Shown piece by piece: positions 25,591 through 33,688 of a stretch of DNA of 45,846 bases. The stretch spans positions 1 through 45,846 of the forward strand of contig JAFGCG010000018.1 in NCBI GenBank assembly GCA_016932715.1. Direction: 5' to 3'. How positions within the stretch are numbered: position 1 is the stretch's first letter; every line of letters starts with the position of its first letter. The position numbers and the translations under genes are program-made. The DNA comes from Anaerolineales bacterium. GTDB lineage: Bacteria > Chloroflexota > Anaerolineae > Anaerolineales > Villigracilaceae. A model generated the notes under the pieces. The model searched no databases and was not told the origin of the DNA. It worked only from the letters and a program-made list of their open reading frames with translations.

Positions 25591-25626
25591 AAAAAGGACG
25601 CGCCCGCGCGGGGCGCGTCCTTTTTT
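25591..25626 (+). terminator. Intrinsic terminator of gdhA
   Basis: Stem AAAAAGGACGCGCCC / GGGCGCGTCCTTTTT with a 5-nt loop and six T. Very GC-rich stem. Confidence 0.95.
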
Positions 25627-25634
25627 GTTAGACC

Positions 25635-25712
25635 GTAGGGCGGGTTGGCAACCCGCCAAACTTGAGATTGTCAGGCTGCCCCGCTGATGCGGGATCTTCG
25701 ACAAGCCTGACC
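25635..25712. repeat. Two adjacent palindromic intergenic repeats
   Basis: First a GGCGGGTT / AACCCGCC hairpin (25639-25657), then TCAGGCT / AGCCTGA arms (25671-25710) that enclose a CCCGC / GCGGG hairpin. Both lie between gdhA and the cupin gene, which converge. Confidence 0.7.
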
Positions 25713-25748
25713 TGCATTCATTCTTCGCCGGAAATTGATCCCGTTATC

Positions 25749-26066
25749 TCAATCTTTGTGCGCCTCCAGGCAAACCACACCCCGCGCGCCGACCTGCGCA
25801 TCATGAACGACGCCTGCCGGCAGGTCGAGACGGTCGCCTGCTTTCAATGCCAGTTGTTTGCCCAGCTCGGGCAAGCCAAACGTGATGCTTTCCTGCACGA
25901 CATAGATCACTTTGTCATAGGAATGTGAGTGCGCGGAATACACGTCAAACGGCCCGTTCGACCACGAATAAGGATCCAGTCCCTCGTCTGTCATGAGTTG
26001 CCGCAGCGTGGATTGCGTCGGGGGGACGGGATCAGCCCAGGGCGTGACAAGAGGCGTGTCGGTCAT
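25749..26066 (-). CDS. Small cupin-domain protein
   Basis: 105 residues from the ATG at 26066 (GGAGAG upstream; an ATG six codons earlier is possible). The cupin core has HSHSYDKVIYVVQE (motif 1 with metal His pair and Glu) and GDRLDLPAGVVHDAQVG (motif 2 with His). Function is not predictable from the fold; small cupins often bind a metal and a small acid or sugar. Downstream of the rhodanese gene in the same direction, separated by an octamer array. Confidence 0.82.
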   Translation of the reverse strand: MTDTPLVTPWADPVPPTQSTLRQLMTDEGLDPYSWSNGPFDVYSAHSHSYDKVIYVVQESITFGLPELGKQLALKAGDRLDLPAGVVHDAQVGARGVVCLEAHKD

Positions 26067-26088
26067 CTGAGTCTCTCCATCCATTGAA

Positions 26089-26152
26089 GTACACAGGTAG
26101 ACAAGTAAACAAGGAAATTTCATCACATGTTTACCTGTGTGCCTGTTTACTT
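26089..26152. repeat. Octamer array GTAAACAA with inverted arm
   Basis: Left units GTACACAG, GTAGACAA, GTAAACAA; spacer GGAAATTT and CATCACAT; right units GTTTACCT, GTGTGCCT, GTTTACTT, the inverted form of the left units. Same unit family as 16461-16524. It fills the gap between the rhodanese and cupin genes. Confidence 0.75.
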
Positions 26153-26154
26153 TC

Positions 26155-26580
26155 CTACGGCTCAATCGGATAGCCTGCATCGATCCAGGCTGCCAAGCCG
26201 CCTCGCAGAGCCGCGACGCGCGTATAGCCATTCTGCAAAAGGATAAACGCCGCACGGGCGCTGGTATGTTCATCCGGTCAGGTGCAGTAGGTGATGATCG
26301 ATTGGGTTTTATCGAATTTCAAACCAGCAGGATCGATCTCGATCTCGGCAAGCGGGATGGACAGCGCGCCGGCAATATGACTCGCTTCAAAAGCCGCGGG
26401 ACTGCGCACATCCACGATGACGGCTGTACCATTGTCGAGTGCGGCTTTCGCCTCCGTCACACTCACGCGCGGGACTTCCGACTTTGTGACAGGCTCCGTT
26501 TGTGTTGGTCGCCCGCTGCAGGCGGATGCAAGAAGCATGAGAAGCAGGATCGCGGTCAGAATATAGATTTTTCTTGACAT
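26155..26580 (-). CDS. Rhodanese-domain lipoprotein with in-frame TGA beside the catalytic Cys
   Basis: The frame from 26580 reads 100 residues, meets TGA at 26280-26278, and continues in the same frame for 40 residues to TAG at 26157-26155. The first part has a lipoprotein signal (LLLMLLASAC lipobox, Cys 21) and the rhodanese core VIVDVRSPAAFEASHIAGALSIP. The TGA falls two residues after the active-site Cys (TYCT-stop-PDEHTSARAA); relatives usually have Cys at that place. The second part (FILLQNGYTRVAALRGGLAAW) is the normal rhodanese C-terminus. So it is either a selenoprotein or a pseudogene by one base change. A hairpin at 26241-26275 fits a bacterial SECIS in position. Rhodaneses move sulfane sulfur. 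Confidence 0.75.
26241..26275 (-). promoter_or_regulatory. SECIS-like hairpin downstream of the in-frame TGA
   Basis: On the minus strand GGATGAAC pairs with GTTTATCC (8 bp with one G-U), a left-side bulge ATACCAGC follows, and GCC / GGC closes a loop CGTGC. The apical loop begins 21 nt after the TGA and has G as its second base, within the rules usually given for bacterial SECIS elements. Such GC-rich hairpins can arise by chance. Confidence 0.35.
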
Positions 26581-26596
26581 AGGTTACCTATAAATT

Positions 26597-26633
26597 CCTC
26601 CCTCACGATTTGCCAAGCAAATCGTGCGGGAGG
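26597..26633. terminator. Inverted repeat after pepF
   Basis: Stem CCTCCC, one mismatch, CACGATTTGC with loop CAA and full complements. On the minus strand it follows the pepF stop by 10 bp and is followed by AATTTAT, so it probably terminates pepF. Confidence 0.7.
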
Positions 26634-26643
26634 AGCGATGCTG

Positions 26644-28446
26644 TTACAGTTCGACGTAGCGATCGATGCGTTTGCCGAAGATCGCCAGGCTGTCGTCCCA
26701 GAACTTGCGCTGGGTGATGTCTATGCCGAAGCGTCTGGCAAGTTTGGCAGCCGTCTCTTCGCCGGTGGAGGCAAGCAGGTTTTTGTAGTCTTCCACAAAG
26801 TCTGCGCCGCGCTGTTGATAAATGGCGTACAAGCCCGCCGCGAACAACAAACCAAACGCGTATGGATAGTTGTAGAACGACAGGCTGGGTGAATAGTAGT
26901 GCGGCTTCCACGTCCACATGAACTTTTGCAGATAGCGCTCGTCGAGCCCGTCCCCATAGGCGGCCTTCTGGGCGCGTTCCATGATGTCGTTGAAATCGTC
27001 GGCGGAAAGCTCGGATTGTTCACGCCGCTCGAAGACCTCTTTTTCGAAGAGGTAGCGGGAATAGATGTCGACCACGACCTGGCCCGCGCCCTGGATCTGG
27101 GCTTCGAGCACTGCCAGCTCTTCCTGCGGATCTTTTGTGGATGCCAAAACAGCTTCTGTGATGATCGTCTCGCACATGGTCGAGGCGGTTTCCGCCAGGG
27201 TCATGGGCGTGAGCTGCTGCAGGACGGTTTTATCCGCCTGATACGCACACTCATTGTGGAAGGCATGTCCCAGCTCATGCGCCAGCGTGCTGACCTGGTC
27301 GAACGAGCCATCGAAGTTGGAAAGGATGCGGCTTTCCTTCACTCCCTGCACTTCCATGCAGAACGCGCCGCCGCGCTTGCCATCGCGCTGCTCGGCATCG
27401 ATCCAGTTGCTGTCGAAGGCACGTTTGGCGAACGCTGCCAGGTCGGGCGAGAATTTCCCAAAGTTCTCGACGATGAAATCGCGCGCTTCCTCGAAGGAAT
27501 AGACTTTATCGGTCCTGCCCATGGGTGCAAAGATATCCCACCAGGCAAGTTTCTCCTTGCCCAGTTTCTTTGCTTTTGCGTGCCAATATTTGCGGAACAT
27601 GGGGAAGGAATCTTTCATGGCAGTCAGCATCGCTGCGAGGGTCCTGCGGTCCAGGCGCGCCGCGTCCAGCGAAGAATGGATGGCATCCTTGCGGCCGCGC
27701 TTTTTGTTCAGGGTGTTCGCTTCCCCCTTGACCCCATTCAGGCAGGCCGCCAGCGTCTCTTTGACTTCCTCCCAGGCTTGGTTCTCGGCTTCGTAGCCGC
27801 GGCGGCGCGTGGCTTCGTCAGGGTGGGAACGCAGGTTGATCAGTGCCGGCATGGGCAGCTTCTGGACCTTGCCGTCCAGCTCGAAGTCGACGGAAAGCTG
27901 CGAGGTGACAGTCCCCTGCAGTTTTTCGAAGGCGTTGCCTCCGCTCAGGGACATTTCCGCGGCAAGCGCTTCCTCCGCCTCGCTCATCAGATACTTGCTT
28001 TGCTCGGCGGCTTCCCGCAGCATGAAGGCGTGCGCCGCAGCGGACTTGTTGCTCTTGATGACCTGGTCGAGCTTTGGCGCGAGTTTGCCCAGCCAGGCTG
28101 TGAAGCGGGTCATCAGCTGGTTCATTGGCAGGCTGGCTTGCTCGAATTCGGAGAGCATCTTCATCGCCACTTGATCGCGCGAATTGGTGCTGACGTAGGA
28201 ATGGATGAATGGCACGATCGTGGCGGAAAGTGTCTGGATTTTGTTGATCTGGTCGATGGCTTTCCCCACCAGCGGAGCGAGATCCTTGACTTTTGTCCGT
28301 GCATCCGCTTTGCCAAGTTTGTTCCTGAAGAATCGTTCGAGCGCCGCAACCTGCTTTTTGTAGTCCTCAACGGCGGCTTTGAATTCCCTGGATTCGAGAG
28401 AGGGATAAACGTTGGAAAGATCCCAACGTGGGGCAGAAAGGGTCAT
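26644..28446 (-). CDS. pepF: Oligoendopeptidase F, M3 family metallopeptidase
   Basis: 600 residues from the ATG at 28446, preceded by AAGGAG. The zinc motif HELGH is in STLAHELGHAFHNE, with the third ligand Glu about 25 residues later (MTLAETASTMCE). RWDLSNVYPS at the start and the FYNYPYAFGLLFA segment near the end are typical of M3B oligoendopeptidases. It cuts short peptides in the cytoplasm. A longer reading to 28575 would translate the octamer array at 28483-28546 into an Asn/Gln/Lys-rich tail and has no ribosome site, so it is rejected. Confidence 0.94.
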   Translation of the reverse strand: MTLSAPRWDLSNVYPSLESREFKAAVEDYKKQVAALERFFRNKLGKADARTKVKDLAPLVGKAIDQINKIQTLSATIVPFIHSYVSTNSRDQVAMKMLSEFEQASLPMNQLMTRFTAWLGKLAPKLDQVIKSNKSAAAHAFMLREAAEQSKYLMSEAEEALAAEMSLSGGNAFEKLQGTVTSQLSVDFELDGKVQKLPMPALINLRSHPDEATRRRGYEAENQAWEEVKETLAACLNGVKGEANTLNKKRGRKDAIHSSLDAARLDRRTLAAMLTAMKDSFPMFRKYWHAKAKKLGKEKLAWWDIFAPMGRTDKVYSFEEARDFIVENFGKFSPDLAAFAKRAFDSNWIDAEQRDGKRGGAFCMEVQGVKESRILSNFDGSFDQVSTLAHELGHAFHNECAYQADKTVLQQLTPMTLAETASTMCETIITEAVLASTKDPQEELAVLEAQIQGAGQVVVDIYSRYLFEKEVFERREQSELSADDFNDIMERAQKAAYGDGLDERYLQKFMWTWKPHYYSPSLSFYNYPYAFGLLFAAGLYAIYQQRGADFVEDYKNLLASTGEETAAKLARRFGIDITQRKFWDDSLAIFGKRIDRYVEL

Positions 28447-28482
28447 GGAGTACTCCTTGAGATGATGTGAGCCAAGTATACC

Positions 28483-28546
28483 AATTTGTTGATTTACTGA
28501 TTTGTTCATTTGTTCATTTGTTGATTTAGTGATTTGCTGATTTGCA
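28483..28546. repeat. Octamer array GATTTRYT x8 upstream of pepF
   Basis: Eight 8-bp units in exact phase: AATTTGTT, GATTTACT, GATTTGTT, CATTTGTT, CATTTGTT, GATTTAGT, GATTTGCT, GATTTGCA. No inverted arm. It lies between pepF and the divergent gene at 28615, so it must be in or near their promoters. Confidence 0.85.
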
Positions 28547-28614
28547 TTTTTGCCCAGCTTGCCTTTTCCCATCAAAGCCTATACAATGAAAATGCACAAA
28601 TCCATGGAGGCTTT

Positions 28615-29088
28615 ATGAAACAAGACCGTTTCCTCACCGGCATTTTGATCGGAATTGCCGTTCTGGTGGTCCTGGCACTGGCAGTTTTTTTCATCCGCAG
28701 GGATTCCCAATCATATGTTTCAGAAGACGCGCCGGAGGGCGTGGTTCATAATTATGTGCTGGCGGTGCTGAGCGGCGATTATCAGAAGGCTTATGGTTAT
28801 CTCGCCGACCTTGAGGACAAGCCAACGTACCAGGAGTTCAGGGACGCGTTTATCAAAGGGATGGTCAATCCGAATAATTCCGCTGTGGATATTGGCGAAT
28901 CGGAAGTCAATAATGACACAGCCTCCGTCGAAGTCGCCATGATCTACAATCCCAGCGACCCATTCTCCACAGGGTATCGTGATACTCAACGCGCGATCCT
29001 TGTCAAACAGGGCGGCGCCTGGAAGCTGTCTTCCATGCCGGGTTATTATTTTTGGGATTACAGCTGGTATCAGGAAAAAATAAAGTAG
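28615..29088 (+). CDS. Single-pass membrane protein with an NTF2-like/DUF4878-like domain
   Basis: 157 residues from the ATG at 28615, with ATGGAGG in front. Residues 9-27 are a membrane anchor (LTGILIGIAVLVVLALAVFF). The outside part begins APEGVVHNYVLAVLSGDYQKAYGYL, which is the usual start of DUF4878/NTF2-like lipoprotein domains, and ends with an AILVKQGGAWKLSS strand, also typical. No enzymatic residues are evident. Function unknown. Confidence 0.72.
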   Translation: MKQDRFLTGILIGIAVLVVLALAVFFIRRDSQSYVSEDAPEGVVHNYVLAVLSGDYQKAYGYLADLEDKPTYQEFRDAFIKGMVNPNNSAVDIGESEVNNDTASVEVAMIYNPSDPFSTGYRDTQRAILVKQGGAWKLSSMPGYYFWDYSWYQEKIK

Positions 29089-29093
29089 ATTTC

Positions 29094-29201
29094 GCGCTGA
29101 GCGGAGCCCGTAGGGCGCAGTCGAAGCGGACCTGTGATCATCAGCCCTTCGACTTCATGGCGCACTTGCCGTTTTCGGTTCGGCGCCATTCCGCTCAGGG
29201 C
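29094..29201. repeat. CTGAGCGG / TTCGACT palindromic intergenic repeat
   Basis: Left arm CGCTGAGCGGAGCC then GCGCAGTCGAAG; right arm CTTCGACTTCATGGCGC then CCATTCCGCTCAG. The outer and inner parts pair in order. It fills the gap before the DUF5671 gene. Repeats of this kind (CTTCGACT.CGCTCAG) are common in intergenic DNA of several phyla. Confidence 0.7.
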
Positions 29202-29215
29202 GGGAGGAACACATC

Positions 29216-31108
29216 ATGAAATCCATTCGGCGCTTGTATTTTTATCTCGTTGCGTTCATCAGCATCGAGGTTGTGTTGTGGGGGCTGGTCGGCTTGCTGC
29301 GTTCGATTGTGGACGAAACCATCTCGGGCGGTGCGGACGCGCTGGCGCAGGCGCTGGCATTGATCCTCGTGGGCGTGCCAATTTTCCTCTTCCATTGGCT
29401 GTGGGTGCAGCGCGCCGCGGCGCGTGACGAGGAAGAGCAGACTGCCACCCTGCGCGCGGTCTTTTTCTATGCAATTTTGCTTGCCACACTGATTCCCGTC
29501 GCGCAAAACCTGCTATCCTTCATCGACCGTTCACTGATCCGGGCTGCTGGCTTGGGGCTGGGACGCGCGTTCAATGCATTCCGCGAGCAGACACTTGCAG
29601 ATAATCTGATCGCCATTCTCATGAATGGCATCGTTGCGTTTTATTTTTGGAAGACCCTGCGCGGCGAATGGGCGACACTTCCCGACAAGGAAAATTTCAG
29701 GGAAGTCCGGCGCTTGTATCGTTACATCTGGATGCTTTATGGTCTGCTGATGACGGTCTTCGGCGTGCAGCAAATTTTACGGTTTCTTTTCTACATCCCT
29801 GGTAATGTTTTGGGGGAACTGAGACGTGAGATCGCGGTCAACGGGATTGCCCTGCTGCTCATTGGAACTCCCCTATGGGTTTATTCGTGGCGCAGCATTC
29901 AAGCCTCGCTGGCTGATCCCGCGGAAATGGGCTCGGCACTGCGCCCGGGCATTCTCTACCTGCTCGCCCTTGGCGGTGTCATCACTGTGATCACGACGGC
30001 AGTCATGGTCCTGAACGCCATCATTACATGGCTGCTCGGCGCGGATTGGACACTCCGGTATTTCACCCAGCAGATCGGCGGGCCGATCTCCATTGGCGTG
30101 CCGCTGGGGTTGGTCTGGGCGTACTACGGGTACTGGCTCAACCGTCACATCGAAGCGATCGGCGACCGCGTCCGCCAGGCTGGGATGAAGCGCCTCTACA
30201 ACTACATCCTTGCACTGATCGGGCTGGTAGTTGCCTTCGTGGGCGTTGCTAGCTTGTTCGCGTTCATCATCGATATGATCACGCGCTCAGACCTTTTGGC
30301 GCGCGACTCGACGCGCGGCATGCTTGCGAACTCCATTGCTTCGCTGATCGTCGGTCTGCCTCTCTGGCTGGCTATGTGGCGGCCGATGCAGGTAGAAGCA
30401 CTGGCTCAAGGCGAGATGGGCGATCACGCCCGCCGCTCGATCCTTCGGAAAGCCTACCTGTATCTTGTTCTATTTGGATCCGTGATTGGCGGCATGGTCG
30501 TCGCGGTAGGACTGGTCTACCAACTCATCAAAGTCATTCTAACGGGCGAGACAGGAAGCAATTTTGTCAACGATATATTGAATATCATCCAATTGCTCTT
30601 TCTGTTTGGCGTGGTGCTGGTGTATCACCTGAACGTCCTGCGCAGGGATGGAACTTCCACGGCCGATTCCCTGGCGGAAAAGCAAAGTGGATATTCCGTG
30701 TTGATTGTCGATTCCGGGGCTGGCTTTGTGGAATCCGTCAAAGCCGCATTGGCAAAGCTTGGTTCAAAGGTTCAGGTAACCGTCGCAAGTCCGGCGGCGA
30801 AGCCGGAAGGCAACTTCCATGCCCTGCTCTTGAACGGGAGCCTGGCTGTGGACGCGCCGGAGTGGATCCGCTCGTTTAACGGGAACAGGATCGTGGTCCA
30901 GAATGAAGCGCAGGACCTCGTGTGGACGGAGGACGCGGCGCAGGCAGCGCAATCGGTGCAGCAGCTGGCGGAAGGTCAGGAAATCCGCAGGCAAAAGACG
31001 GACCGTTCGCCGTGGATGATGGTCGTGTATGTTTTCGCGGCGTTGTTCGGATTCATGTTGTTGATGCTGCTACTATCGCTGGGCATCTGGCTTGTTGTGG
31101 GTTTTTAG
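29216..31108 (+). CDS. DUF5671-type multi-repeat membrane protein
   Basis: 630 residues with about 13 membrane segments. About six repeats of some 95 residues each start with an LY.Y or FFY motif (for example LYRYIWMLYGLLMTVFG, LYNYILALIGLVVAFVG, AYLYLVLFGSVIGGMVV) and end with a small-Gly, L-P-L-W or hydrophobic segment and a W or H/N position. This matches the DUF5671 repeat. The last 170 residues form a soluble domain, starting SVLIVDSGAGFVESVKAAL, that looks like a degenerate alpha/beta fold, before a final membrane helix. GGGAGG before the ATG. Function unknown. Confidence 0.8.
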   Translation: MKSIRRLYFYLVAFISIEVVLWGLVGLLRSIVDETISGGADALAQALALILVGVPIFLFHWLWVQRAAARDEEEQTATLRAVFFYAILLATLIPVAQNLLSFIDRSLIRAAGLGLGRAFNAFREQTLADNLIAILMNGIVAFYFWKTLRGEWATLPDKENFREVRRLYRYIWMLYGLLMTVFGVQQILRFLFYIPGNVLGELRREIAVNGIALLLIGTPLWVYSWRSIQASLADPAEMGSALRPGILYLLALGGVITVITTAVMVLNAIITWLLGADWTLRYFTQQIGGPISIGVPLGLVWAYYGYWLNRHIEAIGDRVRQAGMKRLYNYILALIGLVVAFVGVASLFAFIIDMITRSDLLARDSTRGMLANSIASLIVGLPLWLAMWRPMQVEALAQGEMGDHARRSILRKAYLYLVLFGSVIGGMVVAVGLVYQLIKVILTGETGSNFVNDILNIIQLLFLFGVVLVYHLNVLRRDGTSTADSLAEKQSGYSVLIVDSGAGFVESVKAALAKLGSKVQVTVASPAAKPEGNFHALLLNGSLAVDAPEWIRSFNGNRIVVQNEAQDLVWTEDAAQAAQSVQQLAEGQEIRRQKTDRSPWMMVVYVFAALFGFMLLMLLLSLGIWLVVGF

Positions 31109-31192
31109 TTATTCGACACTTTTAGAGTGACTGTCAACTCTTTCTGATGTAAAATTGGAATGCACATACGTACATTGCCGAGGAGATGCGAT

Positions 31193-32326
31193 ATGAAAGT
31201 CACTGTCCTTCAGGAAAACCTGGCTCATGGTCTTGGGATTGTTGCAAAAGCGGTTTCGCCACGCAGCACATTGCCTGTGCTTGCCAACATTTTGATTGCA
31301 TCTGATGAAGGGCGTTTGCGCCTCTCGGCGACGAACCTGGAGATGGGCATCACATGTTGGATTCCCGCCCGGATCGAAGAAGAGGGTTCCACGACCGTGC
31401 CAGCCCGCACGTTCTCTGATCTGGTCAGCACCCTGCCCAGCGACCAGGTCCTGCTGCGCCTGGATCTATCCACGCAGACGTTGAATGTGCGCGGCGGCAC
31501 TTCGACCAACGATATCAAGTGCATCGACGCGCAGGAGTTCCCGCCCATGCCAGTGCCCGATTTCGAAGGCGCAGTGCAGATCAATGTGGGCGATTTCCGC
31601 GAGATGATCCACCAGGTGGCATTTGCGGCCTCTTCGGATGAAGCCCGCCCGGTGCTGATGGGTGTGCTCGTGCAGGTGGATAAAGACAAGCTGACGATGG
31701 CGGCCGCCGACGGCTTCAGACTCTCCGTCCGGAAGGCGGTTCTTTCTACGCCTTCGGCGGCTCCCGTTTCCGCGATCGTCCCTGCCCAGGCATTGAAGGA
31801 GCTGGCGCGCGTCGCCACCGATGGTGAAGAGCCGATCTACATGGTCCTGCCCAAGGGCCGCGGCCAGGTCGTCTTCCGCGTCAAAGATGTGGAAGTCGCC
31901 TCACAATTGATCGATGGAACATTCCCCGATTTCCAGCAAATCATTCCGCGCTCCTACAAATCACGTACGCTGGTTTCCACTTCCTCCCTGCTGAAAGCCT
32001 GCAAACAGGCCGAGATCTTCGCGCGCGAAGGTTCGAATGTGGCACGCTTCAATATCAAAACTGCGCAAAGCGACATGCAGCCGAGCGAAGTGGAGATTAC
32101 CGCTACCTCGGAAGAGACCGGCAAGAACGAGACCATCGTCGAAGCCACGGTGGATGGCAGCGGACTGCTGATCGCGTTCAACGTCAAGTTCCTGCGCGAA
32201 GCCCTCGAAGTGATCCGCACTCCGAACGTCGCGCTGGAAACGTCCGCGCCGAACGCGCCGGGCGTGGTGCGGCCCGTGGGCGATGATCAGTTTTTACACG
32301 TGATCATGCCGATGCATTTGGGGTAG
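31193..32326 (+). CDS. dnaN: DNA polymerase III beta sliding clamp
   Basis: 377 residues from the ATG at 31193, with GAGGAG in front. Full-length clamp: MKVTVLQENLAHGL start, STLPVLANILI, AADGFRLSVRKA in the second domain, and the C-terminal VRPVGDDQFLHVIMPMHL, where the last residues form the protein-binding pocket. The clamp holds polymerase III on DNA. It is not next to dnaA or recF here. A TAAAAT (31150-31155) 38 bp upstream could be its -10 element. It lies 4 kb from a parS site. Confidence 0.96.
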   Translation: MKVTVLQENLAHGLGIVAKAVSPRSTLPVLANILIASDEGRLRLSATNLEMGITCWIPARIEEEGSTTVPARTFSDLVSTLPSDQVLLRLDLSTQTLNVRGGTSTNDIKCIDAQEFPPMPVPDFEGAVQINVGDFREMIHQVAFAASSDEARPVLMGVLVQVDKDKLTMAAADGFRLSVRKAVLSTPSAAPVSAIVPAQALKELARVATDGEEPIYMVLPKGRGQVVFRVKDVEVASQLIDGTFPDFQQIIPRSYKSRTLVSTSSLLKACKQAEIFAREGSNVARFNIKTAQSDMQPSEVEITATSEETGKNETIVEATVDGSGLLIAFNVKFLREALEVIRTPNVALETSAPNAPGVVRPVGDDQFLHVIMPMHLG

Positions 32327-32330
32327 CCAG

Positions 32331-32351
32331 GAGAGAAGAAAGAGGAAAGAA
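32331..32351. repeat. Heptamer array GAAAGAA x3 after dnaN
   Basis: Units GAGAGAA, GAAAGAG, GAAAGAA directly after the dnaN stop and before its terminator. Same unit as inside pyrC (13628-13662). Confidence 0.5.
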
Positions 32352-32352
32352 G

Positions 32353-32376
32353 AGCGCCGAGAGTATCGGCGCTTTT
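32353..32376 (+). terminator. Terminator of dnaN
   Basis: Stem AGCGCCGA / TCGGCGCT with loop GAGTA and then TTT. Confidence 0.85.
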
Positions 32377-32386
32377 GATTTCATAG

Positions 32387-32413
32387 GTAGGGGCGACCAG
32401 CTGGTCGCCCTAC
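32387..32413. repeat. Palindromic repeat GTAGGGGCGACCAG / CTGGTCGCCCTAC
   Basis: Near-perfect 27-bp palindrome with one extra G. Its right end supplies the stop codon (32410-32412) of the histidine kinase, which suggests insertion into the end of that gene or extension of the gene into the repeat. Confidence 0.75.
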
Positions 32414-33651
32414 GCCATTGGAAGCAGCACTTTGAACGTCGAGCCTTTGCCTGCTCCCTGCGACTCAGTCCAGATCTTGCCACCCTGCGCTTCGATCAAT
32501 CCTTTTGCAATGGTGAGTCCAATTCCAAGCCCGCCATAGTGACGGGTGTTCGGCGGCTCGATCTGATAGAACTCATCGAAGATTTTCTGCAATTTATCAG
32601 CCGGGATGCCGATGCCGTGATCCTGCACCCATGCCAGCACCTGATCCCGGTCTTTTGTCACAGCGATGGTGATCTCACTGCCTTCCGGCGAAAAGCGGAT
32701 GGCATTGCCCAGAATATTTCCGAATGCCAGAGCCGTTTTATCAATATCAACGTTAACCATGTGCGCCTCATCTGAGAATGCATACACTAAAGTTTGTTTG
32801 CGTGTCAGGGCGATCTCCTGGAGGCCTTCACAGGCGTAGACAAGGACATCCTCCATGGCAACTTTTTGCGGCTTGAGAGCCATCTCATCTGCTTTGAGCA
32901 TGACCAGGTTGTTCATCTCATCCAGGATGGAGCGCATTTGTCTTGCCGCCATCAGCACCTGATTGGTGTCCTCAGAGAGTGCGCCTTTTGCATTTTGGTT
33001 CAGAAAGGTCGAGTAACCAATGATGATGCCGAGAGGCGTCCGCAGTTCGTGCGAGGCGAGGGTCAGGAAGTTGCTTTTGAGCTGGTCGGCTTCCTGCACT
33101 TTTTCGAGTGCCCGCTGGGTGGCGCGCAGGAGGCGGGCATTGTTGATGGCGATCGCGGCGTGTGCCGCTGCCACAGAGAGGAGCGCGGCATCATGTTCAT
33201 CGAATACACCGTTGTGTTTATTGACTGCCTCCAGCACGCCCACAATCCGATCTTTGATCGGCATGGGTACGCCAAGCAAAGTCTTTACTTTGAATTTGAC
33301 GCGGTCTGATACGAGGGAATAATGGCGCGGGTCCTCTTCCACGTTGTTCAGGATCATGTGCCGGTTGGTGCGGAAGATCGTCCCCGCCAGGCTGTTGTCG
33401 AGGGGGACGGGGATCTCCGCCAGTTTCTCGGGGTCCGAGCCTGTGGCAGCCGCAAAGTACAAGCGCGGGTTTTTCTCATCGTACAGCAGGATGGAGGCGC
33501 CTTCGCAGTCCAGCAGCTCGGTCGCGGTGGCAGTGATCAGCTGAAGCAGGGCATCGAGATCGAGCGTCGAATTGAGAGTGACACTTAACTCGACCAGGCG
33601 CTTAAGCTGCTGGGGCTGGCTTGCCAGATCGCGAAGTTGACCGGTCGTCAT
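32410..33651 (-). CDS. Soluble GAF-domain sensor histidine kinase
   Basis: 413 residues, no membrane segment. Residues about 15-165 form a GAF domain (NSTLDLDALLQLI, DCEGASILLYDEK, GVPMPIKDRIVGVLEAVNK). Then comes a short coiled coil and the HisKA domain with LASHELRTPLGIIIGYS (phosphorylated His), and the ATPase domain with NAIRFSPEGSEI (N box), DHGIGIPADKL (G1) and GLGIGLTIAKGL (G2). It would phosphorylate a response regulator in response to a small ligand or redox signal; none is encoded in the window. Stop codon lies within a palindromic repeat. Confidence 0.95.
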   Translation of the reverse strand: MTTGQLRDLASQPQQLKRLVELSVTLNSTLDLDALLQLITATATELLDCEGASILLYDEKNPRLYFAAATGSDPEKLAEIPVPLDNSLAGTIFRTNRHMILNNVEEDPRHYSLVSDRVKFKVKTLLGVPMPIKDRIVGVLEAVNKHNGVFDEHDAALLSVAAAHAAIAINNARLLRATQRALEKVQEADQLKSNFLTLASHELRTPLGIIIGYSTFLNQNAKGALSEDTNQVLMAARQMRSILDEMNNLVMLKADEMALKPQKVAMEDVLVYACEGLQEIALTRKQTLVYAFSDEAHMVNVDIDKTALAFGNILGNAIRFSPEGSEITIAVTKDRDQVLAWVQDHGIGIPADKLQKIFDEFYQIEPPNTRHYGGLGIGLTIAKGLIEAQGGKIWTESQGAGKGSTFKVLLPMA

Positions 33652-33688
33652 AGTTACAGTTTACAGATTTTCCTGGGAGGATACAAGC

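Noticed and set aside
26899..28470. 523-residue frame on the plus strand antisense to pepF
   Set aside because: The minus strand encodes a clear oligoendopeptidase with HELGH; the plus frame has no domain and is a codon-bias shadow.
28447..28575. N-terminal extension of pepF
   Set aside because: It translates the octamer array into NQQITKSTN-like sequence; AAGGAG precedes the later ATG at 28446.
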